Source of the DNA: Cytobacillus dafuensis
GTDB lineage: Bacteria; Bacillota; Bacilli; Bacillales; Cytobacillaceae
Reading direction: 5' to 3'
Assembly: GCF_007995155.1 (NCBI RefSeq)
Contig: NZ_CP042593.1
Coordinates: 352,001 to 416,000 of the forward strand
DNA: 64,000 nucleotides
Of this stretch, positions 1 through 8,612 are shown piece after piece (position 1 is the stretch's first letter; every line of letters starts with the position of its first letter). Below the pieces are notes generated by a model. The model had not been told where the DNA came from. It saw only the letters and a list, made by a program, of their open reading frames with translations, and did not search any database. Both the position numbers and the translations under genes were made by a program.

Positions 1-1
1 A

Positions 2-775
2 AAACGCAATCTTGAAAAGTGGCAGCATGCTCTCCATCATGTTGGCTGGAATAGTCTTTATTGGAATAACCATGATCAGCCGCGAATCGTATCACGTTTT
101 GGTAATGATGAAGTGTATCGTGAGCTGTCCGCTAAAATGCTAGCCATTTGTCTTCATCTACTCCAAGGAACGCCATATATCTATCAGGGTGAAGAGCTAG
201 GCATGACGAATGTGAGGTTTGATGACATTCATGAATATCGTGACATCGAAACCCTAAATATGTACAAAGAAAAACGCCAGCAGGGAATCGCGCATGATAA
301 GATCATGTCGGGTATTTATGCGAAAGGCCGAGATAATGCTAGAACCCCGATGCAATGGACATCGGATGGCGGGTTCACAACAGGAACTCCTTGGATTCGG
401 ATGAATCACAATACTTCTAGAATTAACGCAGACCAAGCTCTTGCCGATCCTTCGTCGATTTTTTATACGTATCAAAAGCTTATACGTTTGAGAAAAGAAT
501 TTGACATCATCACGTACGGAAGCTTTCAATTATTAATGCCTGATCATCCAAACCTCTTTGTGTATAAACGGCAAACAGAGGATGAAGAGTGGTTAATCGT
601 AACCAATTTTTCAAAACAGACGGAAAAAATGAAATGGGATGAAATTGACGTGCAGAATAAAAACGGAAAAATCATGATAGCAAACTATGAAACTCATCAA
701 TTAGACGGTGATATTATGGAAGTAAGACCTTATGAGGCGTTTGTGCTCAGCTTTAGAAAGGAGATGGCAAATTGA
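2..775 (+). CDS. GH13 alpha-glucosidase (oligo-1,6-glucosidase type), 5' truncated by window edge
   Basis: This is the C-terminal ~257 residues of a cytoplasmic family-13 alpha-glucosidase that hydrolyses short alpha-glucosides such as isomaltose, maltose or sucrose-type sugars. The frame is open to the window edge. It carries conserved region IV, NNHDQPRIVSRFG near the start (transition-state-stabilising Asp), then YQGEELGMTN and the RDNARTPMQW block typical of oligo-1,6-glucosidases, and a C-terminal beta-sandwich ending in RPYEAFVLSF. The two catalytic residues upstream lie outside the window. Its stop overlaps the TTG start of the ROK kinase, so the two are translationally coupled. A second, complete paralogue lies at 6770-8431. 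Confidence 0.93.
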   Translation, partial: KRNLEKWQHALHHVGWNSLYWNNHDQPRIVSRFGNDEVYRELSAKMLAICLHLLQGTPYIYQGEELGMTNVRFDDIHEYRDIETLNMYKEKRQQGIAHDKIMSGIYAKGRDNARTPMQWTSDGGFTTGTPWIRMNHNTSRINADQALADPSSIFYTYQKLIRLRKEFDIITYGSFQLLMPDHPNLFVYKRQTEDEEWLIVTNFSKQTEKMKWDEIDVQNKNGKIMIANYETHQLDGDIMEVRPYEAFVLSFRKEMAN

Positions 776-1674
776 AGAAGGTACTAGGTATTGATATTGG
801 GGGAACAAAAATACGGATGGGTGTTGTGAATGAGACTGGTGAGGTTTTAGAAGATATCACGATTCCTACAAAGTTACCATTATATCCCTATTTAGAAGAA
901 CAGGTTTTAAAAGTAATAGAAAAGTTTCCTGACCTTAAAGGGATTGGAATTGGTACGCGAGGAATGGTAGATGCGAAAACGGGAGTTGTCACTTTTGAAA
1001 AAGAGCTGGAGGGCTGGGAAGGGACACCGGTCAAAGCACAACTAGAAGCAGCGACTGGCCTTCGTGTTGAGATTAATAATGATGCCAATTGCGCAGCACT
1101 TACGGAAGTACGGCTTGGTGCAGCACTTGGCTTCCAAAGGGTTGTTTGCTTGACAGTGGGGACAAAGCTAGGTGGAGGTCTCGTTTTTGATGAGCAAGTG
1201 ATAAATGGTACCCATGGCGGTGCTGGTGAGGTTGGTCACATGATTCTGTATCCAAACGGACTTGTTTGTGGCTGTGGAAGACGGGGTTGCAGTGAGGAAT
1301 ACGTATCTGGAACCGCATTGAGAAGAATGATTCAAGAGGAAAATGTCGTTAATCCAAAGACGGGTGAATTAGCAATACCACAGGAGCTGTTTCGATTGGC
1401 GGCAGAGGGGCTTACAAGTGCCCAAACAGTACGGGACCGCTTTCTTTCAGATTTCGCTGTTGTCATTTCCACTCTTCAAGCCGTATTAGATATGGACTGC
1501 GTTGTAGTCGGCGGAGGTGTTTCCGAATCAGCAGATGATTGGTGGGAAAACCTTCTTGCGAAAGTCGAACCGCTGAAACTTAAGCCTTTAGAATTGAGGC
1601 GTGCTGCATTTGGAAATGAAGCAGGGATGATTGGTGCAGCTATGCTCGTGACAGACCCTTCAAATAACTCGTAA
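772..1674 (+). CDS. ROK-family sugar kinase (glucokinase-like)
   Basis: A 300-residue ROK protein, probably an ATP-dependent glucokinase acting on glucose released by the neighbouring glucosidases. The N-terminal phosphate-binding motif DIGGTKIRMG (residues 7-16), the catalytic region NNDANCAA, and the ROK zinc signature GH...CGCGRRGCSEEYVSG are all present. There is no N-terminal helix-turn-helix, which argues for a kinase rather than a ROK repressor. The start is TTG inside the upstream stop (TTGA overlap), with AAAGGAG 8 bases upstream. Substrate specificity (glucose, fructose or N-acetylsugar) cannot be read from the sequence; glucokinase is inferred from context. Confidence 0.88.
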   Translation: MKKVLGIDIGGTKIRMGVVNETGEVLEDITIPTKLPLYPYLEEQVLKVIEKFPDLKGIGIGTRGMVDAKTGVVTFEKELEGWEGTPVKAQLEAATGLRVEINNDANCAALTEVRLGAALGFQRVVCLTVGTKLGGGLVFDEQVINGTHGGAGEVGHMILYPNGLVCGCGRRGCSEEYVSGTALRRMIQEENVVNPKTGELAIPQELFRLAAEGLTSAQTVRDRFLSDFAVVISTLQAVLDMDCVVVGGGVSESADDWWENLLAKVEPLKLKPLELRRAAFGNEAGMIGAAMLVTDPSNNS

Positions 1675-1692
1675 AAAATATAAAGGATTATT

Positions 1693-1725
1693 AAAAAGCG
1701 TTTTTGCAATGCGAAAACGCTTTTC
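1693..1725 (+). terminator. Stem-loop after the ROK kinase
   Basis: AAAAGCGTTTT (1694-1704) pairs perfectly with AAAACGCTTTT (1714-1724) across a 9-base loop, 20 bases after the kinase stop. It has an A/T-flanked stem like an intrinsic terminator, but the T run is short, so termination may be partial. Confidence 0.6.
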
Positions 1726-1823
1726 GAAAGACAATCCAAACAAGTCGATAAAAATACAAAATTGTCTATAAATTAAGACTTGTTATCGCATGGGCGGTGT
1801 GATAGGATAAATTTAATTCAATT

Positions 1824-1889
1824 TTGTGCAAGCGCTTTCGCAAACTTGTCTTTATTTTTTTAAGTATTTGTGCAAGCGTTTTCGCAACA
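1824..1889 (+). promoter_or_regulatory. Paired LacI/CcpA-type operators upstream of the sugar ABC transporter
   Basis: Two near-identical pseudo-palindromes, TGTGCAAGCGCTTTCGCA (1825-1842) and TGTGCAAGCGTTTTCGCA (1869-1886), differ at one base and have centres 44 bp apart. The second ends 29 bases before the binding-protein start. They fit the LacI-family operator shape with a central CG and also resemble cre boxes. The local LacI protein (5389-6423) is the obvious candidate, with CcpA as an alternative or additional ligand. The spacing would suit looping or cooperative binding. Confidence 0.75.
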
Positions 1890-1915
1890 AAAAATAATAA
1901 TGTGGGGGAGAACCT

Positions 1916-3217
1916 ATGAGAGCAAAATGGAGAGCAGGCTTACTAGCAGTTTCACTAGGATTAGCCGGAATTTTAGCAGGTTGCAATTCAGATAAGGCAG
2001 GTTCATCGGACAATAAATCGAAAGAAGAGCAAGTAACTTTAGACATTTTCCAATTCAAAGTAGAGTTTAAAGATCAGTTTGAGACCGTTGCAAAAGCTTA
2101 TGAAGAGGAAAATAAAAACATGAAAATCAACATTACGACAGTTGGGGGCGGAGAGGATTACGGTGCAGCTCTTCGATCAAAATTTTCATCTGGTAATGAG
2201 CCAGCTATTTATAACATCGGTGGACCACAAGATGTGGCAGACTGGGAGAAAAAATTAGCTGATTTATCTGATTCTGCAGCAGCTAAGGCTGCATTAAAGG
2301 GTACCCTCGATGGGGTTACTGTAGATGGAAAAGTATTAGGTGTTCCATACAATCAAGAGGGCTATGGCTTAATTTATAACAAAAATGTATTTGAAAAGGC
2401 AGGAATCGATCCAGCTTCCATTACAGATTTTGCTTCTTTAGAAGCAGCAGTAAAAGAATTGGATAGCCAAAAAGGAGAATTAGGTCTAGAAGCTGTATTT
2501 GCTTTGCCAGGAAAGGAAACATGGGTGACGGGATTGCATTTATCAAATGCTTTCTTAGCTCCTGAATTTGATAACAATGTCTTAACGGCATTTGATTCAA
2601 AAAGTGTTGAATTCAAATATAGTGATGCATTCAAAAAAGTTTTAGATCTTCAAAATGACTACTCTGTGCAGCCGACTGTAAGTCTTGATTATTCAAAACA
2701 AGTAGAAGAGCTATTCTCTCTTCAAAAAGTTGCCATGATTCAACAAGGAAATTGGGTGTATGGTTCAATTGCAGGAATTGATGAAGAATTTGCTAACAAC
2801 GGCATTGGAATGTTACCAATTCCAGTAGAAGGTTATAAAGGTGATCATATACCAGTTGGGATTCCAATGTATTGGGGCGTAAATAGCAATGCAGATGAAG
2901 CGGTAGTTAAAGAAGCGAAAAAATTCCTAGACTGGCTATACACTTCAGATAAAGGTAAGGAAACCGTGTTAAATGATTTTAAATTTATTCCAGCATATGA
3001 AGGCTATGATTCTACTAAAATCTCTGATCCACTTTCAAAGGCTGTTTATGAATATGCAGAGAAAGGCAAAACAATCGGCTGGACATTTATGGGATATCCT
3101 ACTGGCTGGGGGCAAGACGAGTTGGGCGTTCAAATTCAGAAGTACTTAAGTGATAAAGCAAGCTGGGAAGAAGTTGTCGATGCAACGAAAAAAGCTTGGG
3201 AAGACGCACGTAAATAA
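1916..3217 (+). CDS. Extracellular sugar-binding lipoprotein of ABC importer
   Basis: A 433-residue family-1 solute-binding protein that delivers an oligosaccharide, probably an alpha-glucoside, to the two permeases downstream. It has a lipoprotein signal: positive N-terminus, hydrophobic stretch and lipobox LAGC with Cys near residue 23, so it is anchored outside the membrane. The body shows the usual pattern, including VPYNQEGYGLIYNK near the hinge and a late Trp-rich segment (GWTFMGYPTGWG) typical of carbohydrate stacking. The start ATG follows GGGGGAG at 8 bases. It is the first gene after the paired operators and is followed by a stem-loop. No ATPase gene is in the cluster, so a shared MsmK/MsmX-type ATPase elsewhere is inferred. 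Confidence 0.9.
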   Translation: MRAKWRAGLLAVSLGLAGILAGCNSDKAGSSDNKSKEEQVTLDIFQFKVEFKDQFETVAKAYEEENKNMKINITTVGGGEDYGAALRSKFSSGNEPAIYNIGGPQDVADWEKKLADLSDSAAAKAALKGTLDGVTVDGKVLGVPYNQEGYGLIYNKNVFEKAGIDPASITDFASLEAAVKELDSQKGELGLEAVFALPGKETWVTGLHLSNAFLAPEFDNNVLTAFDSKSVEFKYSDAFKKVLDLQNDYSVQPTVSLDYSKQVEELFSLQKVAMIQQGNWVYGSIAGIDEEFANNGIGMLPIPVEGYKGDHIPVGIPMYWGVNSNADEAVVKEAKKFLDWLYTSDKGKETVLNDFKFIPAYEGYDSTKISDPLSKAVYEYAEKGKTIGWTFMGYPTGWGQDELGVQIQKYLSDKASWEEVVDATKKAWEDARK

Positions 3218-3233
3218 GAAACAGAATGATTTG

Positions 3234-3264
3234 AAACAAAGTAGCCTTCGTGCTACTTTGTTTT
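3234..3264 (+). promoter_or_regulatory. Intercistronic stem-loop after binding-protein gene
   Basis: AAACAAAGTAGC (3234-3245) pairs perfectly with GCTACTTTGTTT (3252-3263), 16 bases after the stop, with a short T run. It may act as a partial terminator or a 3' stabiliser that keeps binding-protein mRNA in excess over permease mRNA. Confidence 0.7.
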
Positions 3265-3337
3265 GCTAAATAAGAAAGATTAAATTCCGAGTTAGATGAG
3301 TGTCTAACTTCAGGCGCCATGCGCTTTTCTAAGCTAA

Positions 3338-3470
3338 AAGGAAAGTTTAAGTCTATTAACGTACTAAAGTAAAGAGTGTGTTCAATTAAATATCTGCTAA
3401 TAAGATCGCATAATAAAAACTAAGGCATTCGCCAAAAAAAGACTTGGCGAACGCCAAAGTTTTTCTAATT
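3338..3470. repeat. Dispersed repeat R5, copy a (uninterrupted)
   Basis: The segment from GGAAAGTTTAAGTCTATT to AAAGTTTTTCTAA recurs at 15757-15830 plus 15965-16014, where a 134-bp R3 element sits in the middle. It contains the inverted repeat GGCATTCGCC/GGCGAACGCC. Just upstream (about 3298-3336) is a degenerate piece ending GGCGCCATGCGCTTTTCT, resembling the 3' end of R2. The element occupies the gap between binding-protein and permease genes. Confidence 0.7.
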
Positions 3471-3482
3471 GGAGGTGAGCAA

Positions 3483-4343
3483 ATGCGGACACGTGATCTA
3501 GCTTATTGGTTATTTTTAATGCCTGTATTGGCTGCTTTTATATTTGTAGTAGTAGCACCTTTTTTACTTGGTATCTATTACTCTTTTACAGATTGGAATG
3601 GGATTGAAACGAAAGGCTTCGTCGGCTTCGATCATTATATAGCATTGTTCCAAGATAAACGGTTCCTCGATTCCCTTTGGTTCACGACGAAGTTTTCCGT
3701 TGTGTCTGTCATTCTGATTAATTTTATTGGTTTGTCACTTGCACTTCTTGTAACAGCCAAATTAAAAACAAGTAAAGTATTGCGCACTGTTTTCTTTATG
3801 CCCAATTTAATCGGAGGTCTTATCCTCGGGTTTATCTGGCAGTTTATTTTTACAAAAGCCTTTGCAGGTTTTGGGGCAATGTTCGGTATCGAGAGTTTAC
3901 AAGGGTGGCTATCTACTTCTAGTACTGGCTTCTGGGGACTCGTGATTGTAATGAGTTGGCAAATGGCAGGGTATATCATGGTGATCTATATTGCTTATTT
4001 GGAAGGCGTTTCAAAGGAATTGATTGAAGCAGCTGAAATGGATGGCGCTAACGCATTCCAAAGATTTCGCTATGTAGTGTTTCCGCTAGTGGCACCAGCC
4101 TTTACAGTTAGTATGTTTTTAACCCTTTCAAATTCATTCAAGCTATATGATCAAAACCTTAGTTTAACGGGCGGCGGTCCGTATGAATCGACTCAAATGG
4201 TGGCGATGGAAATTTTTAATACAGCATTTGGTCGGTACGATATGGGATATGCACAAGCAAAAGCGGTTGTTTTTTTCGTGATTGTTGCGGTCATTGCTTT
4301 AGTGCAAGTTTATATCAACAAAAAGCGTGAGGTGGAAATGTAA
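3483..4343 (+). CDS. Sugar ABC transporter permease (MalF/UgpA type)
   Basis: A 286-residue integral membrane protein with about six transmembrane helices and the permease EAA loop EAAEMDGANAFQRFRYVVFPL (residues ~181-201), which contacts the ATPase. It forms the pore with the next gene. I place the start at ATG 3483 because GGAGGTGAG lies just upstream; an in-frame ATG at 3444 lacks a ribosome site and falls inside repeat R5. The late motif SLTGGGPYESTQMVAMEIF is typical of this permease class. The stop overlaps the next start by one base. Confidence 0.9.
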   Translation: MRTRDLAYWLFLMPVLAAFIFVVVAPFLLGIYYSFTDWNGIETKGFVGFDHYIALFQDKRFLDSLWFTTKFSVVSVILINFIGLSLALLVTAKLKTSKVLRTVFFMPNLIGGLILGFIWQFIFTKAFAGFGAMFGIESLQGWLSTSSTGFWGLVIVMSWQMAGYIMVIYIAYLEGVSKELIEAAEMDGANAFQRFRYVVFPLVAPAFTVSMFLTLSNSFKLYDQNLSLTGGGPYESTQMVAMEIFNTAFGRYDMGYAQAKAVVFFVIVAVIALVQVYINKKREVEM

Positions 4344-5158
4344 TGCGGAAAAAGTATTTGATTCCACTCGAGATATTAGGAATAACTTTAGCGATTATTT
4401 GGTTAGCCCCATTCTATTTAATGATTGTAAACTCATTAAAAACAAAACGAGAGATATTTGAGGATACATTAAAACCTCCGAGTTCACTGACATTCGATAA
4501 CTACGTGCAGGCATTTGTGGAATTAGACTTTCTAAAAACATTTGCAAATTCTTTAATCATTACTGTCATTAGTGTGGTTGTTATTATTATTTTTTCATCC
4601 ATGGCGGCGTACGCTCTTTCACGTACAAAGAGTCGCTTTAGTACCATTTTACTTTTTGTTTTCATAGCGGCGATGCTGATCCCGTTTCAATCTGTGATGC
4701 TTCCACTCATTACGATTTTCGGCAAGATTGAGATGCTAAACCGTTTTGGATTAATATTTATGTATCTAGGATTTGGTGCGAGCTTATCGATTTTCTTATA
4801 TCATGGTGCTTTAAGCTCAATTCCCCGCTCCTTGGATGAAGCTGCTACAATTGATGGAGCGAATCGATTCCAAATTTTTTGGTATGTTATCTTTCCAATA
4901 CTAAAGCCGATTACGGTGACAGTAGGTATTTTAAATACGATTTGGATTTGGAATGATTACTTGCTTCCGTCTTTAGTCATTAACAAGCAAGGTATGGAAA
5001 CGATACCATTAAAGATGTTCTTTTTCTTCGGGGAATACACAAAACAGTGGCATCTAGCATTAGCTGGACTTACATTGGCCATTATTCCAGTCATCGTTCT
5101 GTATTTCTTTGCACAGCGAGAAATTATAAAAGGTGTGTCTGAAGGAGCAGTAAAGTGA
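4343..5158 (+). CDS. Sugar ABC transporter permease (MalG type)
   Basis: The second permease, 271 residues, with about six transmembrane helices and the EAA loop DEAATIDGANRFQIFWYVIFP. The motif WNDYLLPSLV, common in MalG-like permeases, is present. It overlaps the preceding permease by one base (TAATG), so they are co-translated. The last codons (GCA GTA AAG TGA) coincide with the first bases of repeat R1a, which begins at 5151; the repeat abuts and partly supplies the 3' end of the gene. Confidence 0.9.
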   Translation: MRKKYLIPLEILGITLAIIWLAPFYLMIVNSLKTKREIFEDTLKPPSSLTFDNYVQAFVELDFLKTFANSLIITVISVVVIIIFSSMAAYALSRTKSRFSTILLFVFIAAMLIPFQSVMLPLITIFGKIEMLNRFGLIFMYLGFGASLSIFLYHGALSSIPRSLDEAATIDGANRFQIFWYVIFPILKPITVTVGILNTIWIWNDYLLPSLVINKQGMETIPLKMFFFFGEYTKQWHLALAGLTLAIIPVIVLYFFAQREIIKGVSEGAVK

Positions 5159-5362
5159 AACTTCAATCAGTGGGGGGCTTCATCCACCACTGATTGTTAG
5201 TTGAACTAATCACGCTCAAAACGCCACGTCCTGTGGCTTTCGCCTGACTAGGACATCGTGTCCGTCGTCGGGCATTTACGGGCTGTTAATCCCCCACTTA
5301 GATTTATTCTTAACTCCACTTCTTGAAGTGGGGGTCTTACAGCCCGTTAATCTGCGGTAAAA
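5151..5362. repeat. Dispersed hairpin repeat R1, copy a (with internal insert)
   Basis: R1 is a ~160-bp element with outer ends AAAGTGAAACTT and ATCTGCGATAAA. Copies are at 5151, 6464 (inverted), 12783 and 31381 (inverted). It folds as two long hairpins built on CCATCAGTGGGGG/CCCCCACTGATGG and ACGGGCAGT..CCCCCACTT / AAGT.GGGGG..ACTG.CCGT. Copy a carries a ~58-base insert relative to 12783 that contains the mini-hairpins GCCAC-GTCCT-GTGGC (5223-5237) and GGAC-ATCGT-GTCC (5251-5263). It lies between malG-like and lacI genes and may terminate or separate their transcripts. Confidence 0.85.
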
Positions 5363-5388
5363 TAAAATGTTGAAGGGAGGATGTCCCA

Positions 5389-6423
5389 TTGCCTGTTACT
5401 ATCTTCGATGTGGCCAAAGAAGCAAATGTTTCACCATCTACCGTCTCCCGTGTAATTGCGGACAATCCAAGAATTAGTGAAAAAACGAAGCGCAAAGTAA
5501 GGGAAGTAATGGAACGGTTAGATTACCATCCTAACTTTCAAGCGCGAAATCTAGCTGCAAAAAGCACAAAAACAATTGGTGTTATCATGTCAAATTCCAC
5601 TTCTTTAGCGTTTCAAAATCCGTTCTTTCCAGAAGTTATTCGTGGAATTTGTACGAGTGCCCATGCTAGTCAATATGGCATTTATTTATCGACTGGCGGT
5701 ACAGAGAAAGAAATCTATGAGGAAGTTGTATCAATGGTACAAGGAAAAAAGGTCGATGGGATTATCCTTCTTTATTCACGTGTGGATGATCGAACGATGG
5801 CCTATTTAAAGGATGTGCAGTTCCCATTTACAATGGTAGGCCGCCCCTATAAATATGAAAATGAAATTACGTATATAGATAATGATAATCGGAAAATTGC
5901 TCATGATGTAGTGGACTATCTTTACCATTTAGGCCATCGGCAGATTGCTTTTATTGGAGGAAATCTAGATTTTGTTGTTTCAAAAGACCGCTTAGAAGGT
6001 TATCAGCAAGCATTAATAAATGTAGGTCTCCCTTATTCAGATGCGTATTTTATTCATGATGAGGACTTTAAATCAAATGGAAAAAGCAGAATCAATAAGT
6101 TAATGATGCTTGATGAGCCACCAACAGCGATCGTGGCGCATGATGATTTAGTAGCTTATGAAATCATTCGGTATCTAGAAGAGCTTTCAGTTCAGGTGCC
6201 AAATGACATCTCAATTGTGAGCTTCAATAACCATTCCTTATCAGCGTATGTGAAGCCTCCGTTAACTTCTGTCGATATTTCGATATTTGAGCTGGGTTTC
6301 GAAGCAGCAAACTTTTTATTAGAAAAGGTACAGGATTCAAATGCGGCTGTAAAGCATCATTTTGTACCAACTACCCTCGTAGAACGAGAATCATGCAAAA
6401 GAATTAATATTTTTAACGAATGA
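5389..6423 (+). CDS. LacI/GalR-family transcriptional repressor
   Basis: A 344-residue regulator with an N-terminal LacI helix-turn-helix (DVAKEANVSPSTVSRVI, residues 5-21), hinge helix (HPNFQARNLA) and periplasmic-binding-protein-like effector domain. It most likely represses the alpha-glucoside cluster through the two operators at 1825-1886 (inferred). The start is TTG at 5389 with GAAGGGAGGA 8 bases upstream. An ATG at 5381 is out of frame. It is bracketed by inverted copies of repeat R1 (5151-5362 and 6464-6742), so it looks like a unit inserted or rearranged between permease and glucosidase genes. Confidence 0.9.
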   Translation: MPVTIFDVAKEANVSPSTVSRVIADNPRISEKTKRKVREVMERLDYHPNFQARNLAAKSTKTIGVIMSNSTSLAFQNPFFPEVIRGICTSAHASQYGIYLSTGGTEKEIYEEVVSMVQGKKVDGIILLYSRVDDRTMAYLKDVQFPFTMVGRPYKYENEITYIDNDNRKIAHDVVDYLYHLGHRQIAFIGGNLDFVVSKDRLEGYQQALINVGLPYSDAYFIHDEDFKSNGKSRINKLMMLDEPPTAIVAHDDLVAYEIIRYLEELSVQVPNDISIVSFNNHSLSAYVKPPLTSVDISIFELGFEAANFLLEKVQDSNAAVKHHFVPTTLVERESCKRINIFNE

Positions 6424-6463
6424 TTCTAATATGAATATAAGCTAGAGCCTTACACAGTTTCAC

Positions 6464-6742
6464 TTTATCGCAGATTAACGGGCAGTAAGACCCCTACTTC
6501 AAGGTTACGAGAGAATCAAAGAAACCTAAGTGGGGGATCAACTGCCCGTAAAGGCCCATAAAATGAACACAGACTAAAAGCTCCACATCGTGTGGCAACG
6601 TCTGCGTGACCCACTTCCTGTGGGCTGCAACTAACCATTAGTGGGGGATGAAAGCCGACTAAGAACGCCACGTCCTGTGGCAACGTCGGCACTAGCACGT
6701 CCTGTGCGTCGAAAAACCCCCACTGCTGGAAGTTTCACTTTA
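6464..6742. repeat. Dispersed hairpin repeat R1, copy b (inverted, expanded)
   Basis: Inverted relative to 5151 and expanded at two places relative to the compact copy at 31381. The inserts hold a cluster of small hairpins with five-base loops: CCAC-ATCGT-GTGG (6583-6595), CCCAC-TTCCT-GTGGG (6610-6624), GCCAC-GTCCT-GTGGC (6667-6681) and GCAC-GTCCT-GTGC (6695-6707). One insert sits exactly in the loop of the CCCCCACT hairpin. The element ends 28 bases before the glucosidase start. It explains the whole 346-base gap between lacI and the glucosidase. Confidence 0.85.
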
Positions 6743-6769
6743 TTATGCAAACAGAAAAAGAGGGAAGAT

Positions 6770-8431
6770 ATGGATAAAGCATGGTGGAAGGAAGCGGTTG
6801 CTTATCAAGTTTATCCCCGTAGCTTTCAAGATTCCGATGGTGATGGAATTGGGGACTTGCAAGGAATGCTTTCTAGATTAGATTACTTACAAGACTTAGG
6901 TGTCGATGTTATATGGATTTGTCCAATGTATCGATCGCCTAATGATGATAATGGATATGATATTAGTCATTACCAAGAGATTATGGAAGAATTCGGCACA
7001 ATGGAAGATTTTAATGAGTTGCTTAAAGATGTCCATCGCCGTGGTATGAAACTCATAATCGATTTAGTTATTAATCATACGAGTGATGAACATCCCTGGT
7101 TTATTGAATCACGCTCCTCAAAAGAAAATAGCAAGCGCGACTGGTATATTTGGCGAGATGGTGTAAATGGAAAAGAACCGAATAATTGGGGAAGTATTTT
7201 TGGAGGATCTGCCTGGGAGCTCGATAAGGAAACGAATCAATACTTTTTACATTTATTTTCAAGAAAACAGCCTGATTTGAATTGGGAAAACAAGGATGTT
7301 CGACATGCTTTATTCATGATGGTGAATTGGTGGCTTGATAAAGGTGTCGATGGCTTTCGAGTGGATGCGATTAGTCATATTAAAAAGGATATTTCGTTTT
7401 CTGATATGCCGAATCCAGCTGGGCTCCCATACGTTCCGGCATGGAAAAAGTATATGAATGTTCAAGGCATCATGCCCCTTTTGGAAGAATTAAAGCAAGA
7501 AACATTTGCAAAATACGACATCATGACGGTCGGTGAAGCAAATGGGGTCAGCATCGATGAAATTCATGAATGGGTTGATGAAAAACAAGGGAAATTCAAT
7601 ATGATTTTTCAATTCGAGCATTTGAGCCTGTGGGATGAAGAGACAAAGAAGCTGGATATTCTCGAGCTTAAACGTGTTTTGACCCAATGGCAAAAAGCAT
7701 TAGAAGGTAGCGGATGGAATGCTTTATTTATCGAGAATCACGATAAGGCTCGCAGTGTCTCAACTTGGGGGAATGACGGGCCGTATTGGCGAGAAAGTGC
7801 GACGGCTTTAGCGACGATGTACTTCTTCATGCAGGGGACACCGTTTATTTACCAAGGCCAAGAATTGGGAATGACCAATGTCAAGTACTCTTCGATTGAA
7901 GATTACAATGACGTGGCAACGAAAAATTTATACAAAAATCGATTAGAACAAGGCGATTCACATAAGAGTGTGATGGAAACGATTATGGCAACGAGCCGTG
8001 ATAATTCTAGAACACCGATGCAATGGTCAACCGATGAAAATGCTGGATTTACTACAGGAAAACCATGGTTAGGTATTAATCCGAACTATAGAGAAATAAA
8101 TGTAGAAGCCCAGAAAAAAGATCCAAACTCCATATTACATTATTATAAAAAAATGATTCACTTGCGGAAAACGGATCAGGTTTTCATATATGGGACATAT
8201 GACTTGGTATTAGAGGAACATTCGTCGCTGTATGCGTATACCCGTACGATCGGGAAGCAGAAGGTTATTGTTTTATGTAATTTATCGCAACAGTCAGTAA
8301 CGGTAGACAAAGTAGACGGCATTCTCTTTAAGCATTCGAATTTATTATTAGCGAACCTAGAAGTGAAGCATCATGAAAATAGGGCAACCATACAGCTTGC
8401 CCCATATGAGGCAAGAGTTTATAAAGTATAA
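6770..8431 (+). CDS. GH13 alpha-glucosidase, complete
   Basis: A 553-residue cytoplasmic alpha-glucosidase of the oligo-1,6-glucosidase type. The (beta/alpha)8 domain shows AYQVYPRSFQDSDGDGIGDL (calcium-loop region), DLVINHTSDEH, nucleophile Asp199 in GFRVDAISH, general acid Glu256 in VGEANG, and Asp325 in ENHDKARSVS. The residue after the nucleophile is Ala. In classical oligo-1,6-glucosidases it is Val; Ala is usual in enzymes favouring alpha-1,4 links, so this paralogue may prefer maltose-type substrates (inference). The start is ATG 6770 after GAGGGAAG; the frame stays open upstream into repeat R1b but has no ribosome site there. A strong terminator follows directly. Confidence 0.92.
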   Translation: MDKAWWKEAVAYQVYPRSFQDSDGDGIGDLQGMLSRLDYLQDLGVDVIWICPMYRSPNDDNGYDISHYQEIMEEFGTMEDFNELLKDVHRRGMKLIIDLVINHTSDEHPWFIESRSSKENSKRDWYIWRDGVNGKEPNNWGSIFGGSAWELDKETNQYFLHLFSRKQPDLNWENKDVRHALFMMVNWWLDKGVDGFRVDAISHIKKDISFSDMPNPAGLPYVPAWKKYMNVQGIMPLLEELKQETFAKYDIMTVGEANGVSIDEIHEWVDEKQGKFNMIFQFEHLSLWDEETKKLDILELKRVLTQWQKALEGSGWNALFIENHDKARSVSTWGNDGPYWRESATALATMYFFMQGTPFIYQGQELGMTNVKYSSIEDYNDVATKNLYKNRLEQGDSHKSVMETIMATSRDNSRTPMQWSTDENAGFTTGKPWLGINPNYREINVEAQKKDPNSILHYYKKMIHLRKTDQVFIYGTYDLVLEEHSSLYAYTRTIGKQKVIVLCNLSQQSVTVDKVDGILFKHSNLLLANLEVKHHENRATIQLAPYEARVYKV

Positions 8432-8468
8432 AAAAAGACGTTTTGTCCTGGACAAAACGTCTTTTTTA
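8431..8468 (+). terminator. Strong intrinsic terminator closing the alpha-glucoside cluster
   Basis: AAAAAAGACGTTTTGTCC (8431-8448) pairs with GGACAAAACGTCTTTTTT (8450-8467), essentially a perfect 18-bp stem with a T run; the A run on the 5' side makes it bidirectional. The rest of the gap to 8612 holds no recognisable gene. Confidence 0.9.
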
Positions 8469-8612
8469 AGCTGAGCTAGTAATTGGCTGTTAACCCCTGC
8501 GAATTAGCTGACAAACCACATGATAAAAACATTTCTAGAATTGAAAAGTTGCGAACAAAAAGGGAAGTCTGTACTCTAAAAGGAGAATAGAAAAAAGAGA
8601 AACAGGTGGGTA

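Noticed and set aside
6641..6769. N-terminal extension of the complete glucosidase
   Set aside because: The open frame is translation of repeat R1b; the enzyme begins at ATG 6770 with a proper ribosome site and the standard N-terminus.
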